From the NCBI GenBank assembly GCA_027704905.1, contig CM051006.1:10765225-10829224 (forward strand): a stretch of 64,000 bases of DNA, written 5' to 3'. Origin of the DNA: Muraenolepis orangiensis. Lineage: Eukaryota > Chordata > Actinopteri > Gadiformes > Muraenolepididae. Shown in pieces: positions 55,572-64,000 of this stretch (its first letter is position 1; each line of letters starts with the position of its first letter). The notes under the pieces were generated by a model, which was not told the DNA's origin, did no database searches, and saw only the letters and a program-made list of their open reading frames with translations. Both the position numbers and the translations under genes were made by a program.

Positions 55572-56319
55572 CTCCTCAAGATCTGATGTATGTGGTGGCT
55601 ATGCTTGAGTAATATCTCGGTTCTGAATATTATCTCTGATCTTCAGTGCCGCTCGTGATGTGATGTCTTTGTCACTGCTTCATTTGTACGCCTTCGGTTC
55701 ATCTTTGAGTTTGTGACAAACTTGTAGCAATTGTCTCATCCATTGTCAAATGGTCTGGGTATACCAACAGTTGTCCTGTGTCATGTTATGTAGAGATTCA
55801 GCAAACTCAGATTCAACCTTGTAGCTGTTTCTTTGTAGAAGGTGTCACCTGTGTTACACCTGTAGTGTAACTATTTATGTTACCAGTATAGTGTCAGGTC
55901 TGGGAATGGTACCACTGTAGGATGTAGGATTTTTTTATTTAATTTTATTATTTTTTTAAAAGGCCTAAAAACACATCTTTTTAGAATAGGTTTTCACTAG
56001 ATTTTTAAAAAACCCCACTGGTTGCCATGCCGGCGTTTTATTTAAACCATTTTTACTCTGTAGCACTTTGAGTTTTGGCCACGCAAATTAAAAGTGCATT
56101 ATAAATATAATTTATTATTATTATTATTATATTATTATGTATTCCATTGATCTAATTTGAGATAAAATGGGATTTGAGATTTTATTTGTTTAATATTCTA
56201 CATGATCATAACCATATAACATCAATACACCTGTTTAATACTACAATACTACAACAAAAAATCTGACTAACCTTTTATTTTAGATAAAAACTGTAGAAAA
56301 TGTATGTTGCTGACACCCT

Positions 56320-56385
56320 TTAGATTCGATTAGATAAGATTAAAATGAATAGTAAGTACAGTACAGCAAAAATCATTACCAATTT
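56320..56385 (-). mobile_element. L2-like LINE family B tail scrap
   Basis: TAGATTCGATTAGATAAGAT followed by AAGTACAGTACAGCAAAAAT matches the tails at 20579 and 33246. Confidence 0.5.
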
Positions 56386-57348
56386 CTTGAAGAGCCCATG
56401 TGACCTCTATAGACAGACTAACAACTGGGCTTAAGGTTAAATGTTACTAAGATACCACTTGTAAAGGTTGATCAAGTGGAAATATCACATATAGACATTT
56501 TTCAAAATTCCAAACTATAATTTGCCACCTTGGGTGGTACCAATTTGAGACAATTCATGCCCGAGCCTATGTTCTACTTTAAGGCCCATAATCACCCTTC
56601 ATGATAAAGATGATACCTTTCCTGATTCATTACAGTCCTATGAGTATTTCAGTTGTATCATGAGTGTCGTTGATGTTCCTACATGTCACAATGCTTCACA
56701 AAAAGACTATAGTTTAGGCTAAAATTGTAGGAAAATTAATGTTGTTGACACTTTAAAGAACCCCTGCGACCTCTATATTTATCAGACTCATAACTGAATT
56801 CAGATGAAAAGCGTGTGATTATATCCTTTCACATGATACGAAACAAGTCATCATAAACCATGAGTAAAGGGTTGGTTAACTTCATGTGCTGATATCTGTG
56901 ACAAGCTACCAGTTACAAAAGGTTATCATACCAAAATCTCATCTATAGACATGGCCCTTTAAAAAATGTCATTAGAATTTGCCACCTTGAGTGGTACCAA
57001 AAGAAAATGGTGTCACGTGACAAAAAAACGTAAATACGTTATTTCAAATGGCATTTTTAACCTGTTAATTTTGTTTAAGCTTAGTTTTTTCCCCCCAAAA
57101 AGAGTGTCTTGAGGATTGCTATACAATTCCGTTCTTGTACAATGGCAATAAAGGCATTCTGATACTGATTATGATAACATTAACGGTACATGAACCTGCC
57201 TTAAAAAAACATACAAGTAAAAATAGCATTTGGGGAGAAAAACGAAATCACATTTATTTTGTAGGTCGGCTCACACGTCCAGATTTTCAATTTTCACAAT
57301 TCCTCCATTTTATACACTCTCTTATGTTCTCTGTCTCTCTCTCTGACA

Positions 57349-57369
57349 CACACACACACACGCGCGCGT

Positions 57370-57451
<82 letters not shown>

Positions 57452-57485
57452 TGTTACACGGGTGCACACACCCACACACATGCAC
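57349..57485 (+). repeat. (CA)n microsatellite with CG block
   Basis: CA repeat with CACGCGCGCGTGCAC near its start and GGGTGCACACACCC near its end. Confidence 0.95.
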
Positions 57486-57705
57486 ACACACCCTAAGAGG
57501 CGGGACTCACTGAGGCAGACGTTATGTGTGAAGTCTCGATGGAAGGCGTGACAGTCACGCTCCTGGTTGCCAACGCTGTGGCAGGTGCACCACAGGCGAT
57601 GTCCGCGGGGCTGTTGTTGCTGTAGTTGGGCGTCACGTCAGAACCTGCACCAAAAAATTATTATTGTTCTACTATTGTTCTTCATATTGTGTATAGTATT
57701 GTTGT

Positions 57706-57920
57706 CGCGGGACGCGAGGGAGGGAGAGTGCGAAGCAGAGAACTGTGTGTGTGAAGTCGGATAGTTTCTGTTTTTTGGACTATTCTTGTTTTTGGCATCT
57801 CTCCCATCCCTGTTATTCCTGTAAACTGTTTAAAAGAAGTACAGAAGTTCCGAATATAAACCAGTGTCATCTGTCATCCATCCGTAGGATAAGACAACAT
57901 TAAGAACTGCGACTGCAAAC
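57706..57920 (+). repeat. 5' LTR of gypsy element 4, partial
   Basis: About 190 bases from GCGAGGGAGGGAGAGTGC to CATCCATCCGTAGGATAAGA align with 60924-61112 with scattered mismatches. The first part of the LTR is missing or replaced. Confidence 0.82.
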
Positions 57921-57996
57921 TTACCGCTAGCTAGCAAGCTAGTCACTTTAGCATCCAGCGCGTAGCCAGCTCTTGTCCTAACTACGTGAAATAGAG

Positions 57997-59100
57997 ATGG
58001 TGGATGAAGTCAAGATAAACATGGACGTACTCACTGAAACACCCGTCACCTGGCCAATAAAAGATAAAGCTATCATTAGACGGAAGTTAGACGAGAGTAA
58101 ACAGGGTTTCCGAGTTGACGCAGACTTCAACGCAACCAGATGTAAACAAACAAGATGGCGGCGCCCCGTATGTGGTTGAGAAACGTGTTAGAAACGGAGA
58201 GAAAAACAATGACTGGGGTGAGTGAAAAACGGATCCAGTCTCTGATATAGGAGATGAAATTGTGAGCAACATGGAAGATGTGTTCATGAAAATGATGGAA
58301 TTAGCAATGCAGCGAACATTTGAGCAAATGATGAGAAGTGAAACTGTAATTACTGACTGTAACAACAACACCAGACATGATGGCTTTGATGCAGGTGAGA
58401 TGGGGGGTGCTGCAGCGCCACTTTCACCTAGGCGTGATGTTCAGATTATTTCCACCTATGTCCATAGCCAATAGCCAGTCTGCTTCAAGTAGCTACAGTG
58501 GGAAATCGGTGGGGGCTAGCTCTACATCAATAGTCTCATCTAGTGAGTAAACTCACTACAGCCAGGGATGCTGCCATGACTAGTCAGCAACCACGGCCAC
58601 AAGATGGTTTGAAAGAGAGGTGGTTTGAAGTTGGCAGATATGATGGCCTTACTCCCTGAGAAACTTATTGGGCTCAGTTCAACATCATTGCTTCAGCCAG
58701 TAAGTGGTCACCTGAAGAGAGAGCGGAGCAGCTGGCCGCGGCATTGGAGGGCGATGCTAGGATTGTACTGCGTGACGTCACTTTAGCTGAGCCAGAAGAT
58801 CCCAGTGCCTTAGTGTTAGCTCTGAAGAGGAGATTTGGAGACTCCACACCAGAAGTTGTCATGCGCCAGAGGTTCAACAGCAGAGTACGAGAATTTGGGG
58901 AGAAGCAGGGGGTATTTGCTGCAGAGCTGCGTTACCTGGCCCAGAAATTAGTCCCTGACTTTGATGAGATGACTCGATCCATCCTAACTAAAGAGGCATT
59001 CATTCATGGGTTTTTTCCCATTCCTCTTCGACAGCAGGTGAGGTTGATGGACCCTAATTCTCTAAAGGAAGCATTGGAATGAGCTATAGCAGTCGAGCCT
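57997..59100 (+). pseudogene. Gypsy gag
   Basis: The leader frame at 57997 (MVDEVKINMDVLTETPVTW) is followed by frames with LAMQRTFEQMMRSE (58262-58474) and then the capsid core: RWFEVGRYDGLTP before a stop, ASKWSPEERAEQLAAALEG, LALKRRFGDSTPEVVMRQRF, AELRYLAQKLVPDFDEM and HGFFPIPLRQQVRLM. The core frame 58744-59082 is open over 112 residues. Gag assembles the particle in the cytoplasm. Stops between the pieces make the whole non-functional. Confidence 0.75.
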
Positions 59101-59107
59101 CTATCTG

Positions 59108-59500
59108 TTGTCGTGTTCCAGTATTAGTTTAGGACCACCCAATAATGCACTCCTTGATACAGGCTCCACCGTTACCCTTATTCATCCTGACCTCCTCCCA
59201 CCCAATACACAACTCCAAAGAGCCGATGTTCTGTTGCTGACCGTGACAGGGGAAACAGCCCCAATGCTGGGCTGTCAGGACAGGTGGGTGATTTTTCCAC
59301 TAGTCATCCAGTGTGGGTTGCTACAGTAGGAGAGCTGTCTGGAACCATGGAACTTAAGGATGACAAAGCCATTTATCTCAGTTATGAAGGAACGGAAGCC
59401 ACAGAAAAACACTGCGATCCAGCTGGTGCGTTTCCAGAGTGTCTAGAGGCAGCAACGGTTAACGGTTACAAATTAAAATAAATTTCCGGGAGGATGATCA
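59108..59500 (+). pseudogene. Gypsy aspartic protease
   Basis: The frame from 59108 has NALLDTGSTVTLIHPDLL with the catalytic DTGS, then LLLTVTGETAPMLG. A frameshift near 59290 breaks it. No zinc knuckle is found before it, so the nucleocapsid segment is probably deleted. Confidence 0.75.
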
Positions 59501-59531
59501 ATCCAGAACTCTTACTGCCATTAACCTTGTC

Positions 59532-60290
59532 TTGGAGAAAAGCCAGGGAGTTCTTGAGCCAGAGCAGTGGAAAGAGGATCACCTATTCAAGTTCCGCCAT
59601 AGCTTTGCTGCTACTCGAAGTGATGTAGGAAAAACACATCTTGTGGAACACAAAATCCATACTGGAGACGCCCTTCCCATCCATCAACGGCCGCGCCGTC
59701 TTCCACCTCTATGACAGGCAGCTGCGCAAGATGCTTTGGCAGAGATGCAAGCCGTCGGTTAGTCCATGGGTCTCACCTATCGTCTTGGTGCCCAAGAAAG
59801 TTGGTACTTGGAGGTTCTGTGTCGACAACCGGTGGCTAAATTATGTGACTACCAAGGACTCATATCCATTAACCAGAATTGATGAATCCCTGGACATGGT
59901 GAGGGGGTCTACCTGGTTCTCCTCATTAGACCTGGGCTCTGGCTATTGGCATGTGGCCATGGCTCCAGAGGATTGGCCCAAGACAGCATTTACCACCGGC
60001 AGGGGGCTGTGGCAGTTCCATGCCGTTCGGACTGTGTAATGCACGGGCCACCTTCGAAAGATTGATGGAGAGGGTGCTGTCTGGGTTGCCTCCAGAACAT
60101 TGTGTGTACCTTGATGACCTGTTGGTACATGGACCGGATTTTGAGACGGCAATGTGGGCCCTATAAGAGGTGTTGAAGAGGGTAATAAATGCAGGCCTCA
60201 AGCTCCACCCAGATAAATGCAAGCAGCTACAATGAGAGGTGTCCTTTCTCGGCCATAGATTTAACGGTGAGGGCATGAAAACAGAAGATG
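59532..60290 (+). pseudogene. Gypsy reverse transcriptase
   Basis: Visible are VEHKIHTGDALPIHQRPRR, SVSPWVSPIVLVPKKVGTW, RFCVDNRWLNYVTTKDSYPL and WFSSLDLGSGYWHVAM (catalytic aspartate in LDL). After a frameshift come MPFGLCNARATFERLMERV and HCVYLDDLLVHG (catalytic YLDD), then LHPDKCKQLQ and VSFLGH. All key motifs are present but spread over three frames with stops. Confidence 0.85.
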
Positions 60291-60311
60291 AGAAGGTAGC
60301 CGCTGTCCGGG

Positions 60312-60818
60312 ATGGCCATATCCAGAAAACCTAAAACAGCTGAGAGCATTTATAGGTTTGGCGTCTTATTACCGCAGATTTGTAGCCTATTTTGCAACAG
60401 TGGCAGCCCCTTTACACCGGTTATGAAGAAAGGGAATGTGTTTGAGTGGAGCAATGACCAACAGCAGGCATTTGACTCCATCAAGAAGATCCTCTGTGAG
60501 GCACCTGTGCTGGCCGCTCCTGACCAACAGCAACCGTTCATACTGGATACCGATGCCAGTCATGAGGGCCTGTCTTGGGCTGTCGGGGCTGTCTTGGCCC
60601 AAAATTCTCCAGATGGTGAGCGAGTCATAGCTTACTATAGTCAAAGTTTTTCCAAACCTGAAAGGAATTATTGCGTGACTCGCCGGGCTGGTAGTTGTCG
60701 AAGCCACAAAGCACTTCCGCCACTACCTTTGAAGAACCACTTTTCGACGACCGAGAAGAACAAGGAGAGTTCCGGGTCACTTCGAAGACTTCGTCTTTCC
60801 TCAGGGATGAGGAACTGA
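60312..60818 (+). pseudogene. Gypsy RNase H
   Basis: The 168-residue frame includes FEWSNDQQQAFDSIKKIL, APVLAAPDQQQPFILDTDAS (catalytic aspartate) and AVGAVLAQNSPDGERVIAYY, then SFSKPERNYCVTRR. It then shifts: the expected VVEATKHFRHYL is in another frame, and the sequence jumps to the pre-LTR region. Confidence 0.85.
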
Positions 60819-60832
60819 GGGGGGGGGGGCAG

Positions 60833-61134
60833 TGTAGCGACCCTTACTTTTACATACTACACATTTTACATATTTGGGGGAGAGGTGCCTTAGTTGGTTG
60901 GATAGTTAGGCGGGGGGCGGGGCGCGAGGGAGGGAGAGTGCAAAGCGGAGAACTGTGGGTGTGAAGTTGGATAGTTTCTGGGGTTTTAACTATTCTGGTT
61001 TTTGCCATCCCTCCCAACCCTGTGATTCCTGTAAACTGTTTAAAAGAAGTAAAGAAGTTCCAAATATAAACCAGCGTCATCTGTCATCCATCCGTAGGAC
61101 AGGACAACGTTAAGAGTTTGGCTATGACGCTACA
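60833..61134 (+). repeat. 3' LTR of gypsy element 4
   Basis: Preceded by a G run (60817-60829). Begins TGTAGCGACCC and ends ATGACGCTACA, with complementary ends; 302 bp. Confidence 0.88.
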
Positions 61135-61174
61135 ATATTTACTTGTTTTTTGCGGGTTACAGTTACAAAAAACA

Positions 61175-61236
61175 GTGCGCGGTAAAATCTCGAGATTAAT
61201 CACATGCGTTAACGCGTTAACTTTGACAGCCCTAAT
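61175..61236. mobile_element. hAT-type MITE end
   Basis: ATCACATGCGTTAACGCGTT then AACTTTGACAGCCCTAAT, the same terminus as at 42395-42440. Confidence 0.5.
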
Positions 61237-61632
61237 ATATATATATATACCTTGAAGGGAAATCGGTCGTTTCTCTTATTCATTTCTCATTAATTTCTGT
61301 CTGAGAGCGAACTTCGGAACAGTGAAAAACTTGCACAAAACAAGTTCAGTGCTCCTCCAATAACCTATTGAGACTATAGAGGTCATGCAGATGATCATGT
61401 GACATGGTCATGTGACACCCAAGGGCGCTTTCACACCAGGGGACCCGGGGCCCCCAGAAACCCAGAGGACAGTTGACCACAGTTGTTTGATGTCATGTGA
61501 ACATGGAGTAGAGAAAGGAGGGTGGACGGGGGGGAAGAAAGGGGGCACGGTTTGAATCCATCGTACCTAATTGAACTCAATGCCTCAGTGATGTACTACG
61601 TACTGGATGGTGAACATTGCATATTGGTCATG

Positions 61633-61716
61633 GATTCCAATGCACTTATAGTGTGATTCATAGCATAGTCGACCTCTCGACTATGCTGTGAATCACGCTA
61701 TAAGTGCTTTGGAATC
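61633..61716. repeat. 84-base hairpin, 40-bp arms
   Basis: The left arm begins GATTCCAATGCACTTATAG. The right arm (61677-61716) is its reverse complement with about three mismatches; the loop is CCTC. Confidence 0.92.
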
Positions 61717-61877
61717 GCTGTGACTGTATCACCTCTAGAAAACAAGAGCATATGAGTCAGAGAAGTCAAGTTTACTATTACGTAATTGTATACTACACAC
61801 GTAGACGTCAATGTGCCTATACATAACAAAAAACACATAAGATAAAAAACTTAACACATGAGAAGGTACCACATATG

Positions 61878-62044
61878 GGGTGGCAGGATAGCTCAGTCTG
61901 TTGGGACACTGCCGAGGTGCCCTTGAGCAAGACACCGGACCCCAACACCCCAACACTCCTAATACTAAGATGGGTTAAATGCAGAGAATCAAATTTCACT
62001 GTGTGTGTGTTCAATGTATGTGACCAATAAAGAGCATTCATTTC
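61878..62044 (+). mobile_element. SINE with a truncated tRNA-like head
   Basis: It has an A-box-like TAGCTCAGTCTG (61889-61900), but the B box is deleted: after TTGGGACA the sequence goes straight to CTGCCGAGGTGCCCTTGAGC of the SINE body. It ends near TGACCAATAAAGAGCATTC. Related to the antisense copy at 49888-50060. Confidence 0.75.
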
Positions 62045-62279
62045 TCCAGATTTAGATTAAGATATATACAAAAAATTACTTTACATAACATTAGGAAGTA
62101 CAATACAATGGGAATATGTAGGTATTCTTTTTGAAAGCAGAATAATAACAACACAGGATTCCAAAACTGTTATTATCACCTTTCTTCCATCATCTTTTAA
62201 AAATTAGCTTTTAAAAGAAGACAGTGTCGTAGCAGACCTAAATTCATGTTATGGCACCATAACCTGATGTACAATTGAT

Positions 62280-62960
62280 TAGCTACAACTACAGTGAGCG
62301 GACCTTGACTTGACGATCTGAGCGATCTGTCTGGTGCATTCAGTGAGCTTTCAATGTGTGAACGATGTAAGAAGGAGCTAAGCCATTCACAGATTTAAAA
62401 AACAACATTTCAAAATCAATTTGTTGTTTAGCTAGTGAAGAGAAGGTTAAATAGGAGTGATGTGTTCAAACCTTTGTTGTTAGTTAATACTCTAATGGCT
62501 GCAGCATTCTGAATTAGCCGTAGGTTATTTTACACCTGAAGAGAAGCATTTAACTTTAGATCCATTTCAAAGCCTTGGGACCTACTTTATTTCCTCATTT
62601 AGCTTTAGAACACGTTTGGCCATCAAATAAGTTACATCAGCAATGCATTGGATGAAGTCATTCACTGGGCTAAGCTAGGTAAGGCAGAAACATATGTGAA
62701 CTATGTGTCATCTAAATTAATGATGGACCCAAGTTGGAAGCTTATACAAATAAAACGGCAGTGTGCCAAGAATGGACCTATGAGGGACATCATATGGAAT
62801 GTTGACCTCATCTGATTCAAATGTACCAATATAAACTGTGAACAAAATCGAGTGAGATAAGAAGAAAGCCAGTTAAGAAATGCACCTTTGAGGACAAAAC
62901 AGTGTTCAAGGCACTGAAGAAGATATAATTGAAGGTTTCCTGAAGCTCTCGTTTGTTTCT
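62280..62960 (-). mobile_element. Strongly decayed LINE, antisense
   Basis: Stretches such as TAATGGCTGCAGCATTCTGA, ATGTGTCATCTAAATTAATG and AAAACAGTGTTCAAGGCACT resemble, in order, the antisense of the reverse transcriptase coding region of a common fish LINE (the TGTCATCT piece corresponds to the YADD block). No open frame survives. Confidence 0.4.
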
Positions 62961-63181
62961 AGAGTCATTATCTCGTATAGGTGCTGCATCAATTCCGTGG
63001 ATTAAATTAGCTATAAGGAAGCATGTCATTAATGCTAAAAAAAAACTGGGTGTCAAAAGGTATGTTAGACCTACCTCACCTCACCGTGTTATCATGCAAC
63101 CCAATATAATATATTTTAAACTACACTCACCTGAAAAGGTAAATCTGAAGTATTTTAAAACAAGCTTAGCTCGGGGCAAGG

Positions 63182-63192
63182 GGGGGGGGGGA
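63182..63192 (+). repeat. Short G run
   Basis: Eleven G in a row, in otherwise featureless sequence between 62961 and 63465. Confidence 0.9.
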
Positions 63193-63461
63193 TCAACCGA
63201 TTTCAACAGATGTCGTACGGGACGAGGATGGGATATGATGAATGATGAATGTTGTTGACGCCACAACAGACAGAACTCATGTTTTCCATGAATATTGTTT
63301 TCAAGGAATTGATCCAATTCATATGTTGTGTACGCACATGTATGTCTTTACCTAATTGAGTCTATTTTTCTTTTATATGCAGTGCCCAAATCGAACATAC
63401 CCAGAATTACCTCCTATTCCATATTAGAACGGAAATTGAAACCAAATCCAAACCAAACACT

Positions 63462-63603
<142 letters not shown>

Positions 63604-63904
63604 GCTGTACACCCTCCACACCTACAGGCGACTACAGGCAAGGTTCTTTAATTATAGGAAGCCTGCCTGTCTTTAGAGTACCGCTGAATACCTGGAGGAA
63701 ACCAGCGTGAAAACAGGGAGAACATGAACCACAAACGTTTCATTACAATTATGTTCCATTTATGTTTTGAATATTTTTATTTAATATTTAATTATATTAT
63801 ATTCGGAATGATACATTTTGACTAATGAGTAAACGGGGCTGTGTTGCTTTTGTGGTCTCATCTCGTTAACCATGTGGGTTGAGCAATTGACCAAAAGAAC
63901 GGGG

Positions 63905-64000
63905 AGGGATAGTGTAGTGGTTAGGGTGGTTGAATCCCAGTCCAGAGGATGTGGGTTCCAACCCCAATATCTGGAGCCTACATGAAGCAGGATACCTTAC
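63905..64000 (+). mobile_element. tRNA-derived SINE, cut by the window end
   Basis: A box TAGTGTAGTGG (63910-63920) and B box GGTTCCAACCC (63954-63964) at tRNA-like spacing form an RNA polymerase III internal promoter. The head resembles the tRNA class with TAGTGTAGTGGTTA. The tRNA folding is imperfect, so I call it a SINE. The body continues beyond 64000. Confidence 0.7.

Larger units (their letters stand above)
53390..57010. mobile_element. Candidate DNA transposon with long inverted subterminal repeats
   Basis: Reading 53660 to 53395 on the minus strand gives, in order, TAAGATACCAATTGTAAAGG, GCCACCTTGGTTAAGGCCCA, AACAAGTCATCATAAACCA and CATGTGCTGATATCTGTGAC. The plus strand from 56445 to 56920 shows the same blocks in the same order with additional sequence between them. 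The right side also holds a direct repetition (GCCACCTTGGGTGGTACCA at 56523, GCCACCTTGAGTGGTACCA at 56982). Between these inverted repeats lies a minus-strand coding region of a conserved uncharacterised protein family. Repeats flanking an element-like gene suggest a mobile element of unknown class. Exact ends and target duplication were not found. Confidence 0.55.
57706..61134 (+). mobile_element. Ty3/gypsy element 4 with two LTRs, integrase lost
   Basis: Partial 5' LTR, gag, protease, reverse transcriptase, RNase H and complete 3' LTR. The region between RNase H and the 3' LTR, where integrase should be, is deleted: the RNase H frame runs within about 100 bases into the purine tract before the LTR. 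A different family from gypsy elements 1-3. Confidence 0.85.

Noticed and set aside
63905..63980. A tRNA gene near the window end
   Set aside because: The head does not fold into a complete cloverleaf. The arrangement fits a SINE, though the body is cut off.

Overview
The window looks like intergenic or intronic DNA from a teleost fish. The signs are very abundant and long (CA)n, (GT)n, (CT)n and (GA)n microsatellites, tRNA-derived SINEs, L2-like LINEs with fish-type 3' tails (TTGAC, GATTA and TGTAA repeats, some with the UnaL2-type GGATA hairpin), an RTE/Rex3-like LINE, an L1-like fragment, Ty3/gypsy elements including a chromodomain type, and hAT, PIF/Harbinger and TTAA-site DNA transposons. 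I recognise no intact host protein gene, no rRNA and no functional tRNA gene. Three short stretches could be host exons or unrecognised transposon exons (29370-29450, 38193-38368, 50083-50250).

Layout. 1-5 kb: LINE 3' scraps and a GC-richer segment with a 29-bp triplication. 5.0-6.5 kb: the best-preserved LINE, an L2-like copy with an open reverse transcriptase frame. 7-13.5 kb: microsatellites, a hAT element with perfect 8-bp target duplications encoding a BED-finger fragment, four minisatellites (one an array of E-box motifs), and an antisense LINE tail with a G-rich minisatellite. 13.9-15.9 kb: a gypsy remnant split by an L2 insertion. 17.6-22.9 kb: two LINE ends, a perfect 32-bp palindrome, CA repeats and a SINE. 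23-26.3 kb: a nest in which a TTAA-flanked transposon sits inside an older copy of its own family that also holds a solo LTR, an L2 piece and an UnaL2-like LINE. 26.7-28.8 kb: an L1-like tail meeting another L2 copy. 30.5-33.0 kb: an antisense solo LTR split by a PIF/Harbinger element with a Myb/SANT-like gene. 33.2-36.5 kb: a long antisense L2-like LINE with endonuclease and reverse transcriptase remains. 38.5-45.4 kb: a gypsy 5' half, an antisense RTE-like LINE, and a gypsy chromovirus 3' half with its LTR. 45.5-53 kb: repeats, including a large inverted duplication. 53.4-57.0 kb: inverted repeats around a conserved but uncharacterised protein family, the best candidate for an undescribed mobile element. 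57.7-61.1 kb: a gypsy element with both LTRs but no integrase. 61-64 kb: a strong hairpin, SINEs and a decayed LINE.

Nothing here forms an operon or host pathway. The genes are element genes, nearly all broken by stops, frameshifts, truncation or nested insertions, and the nesting gives a partial relative chronology. Family assignments rest on recognised protein motifs and element ends read by eye, without database searches.
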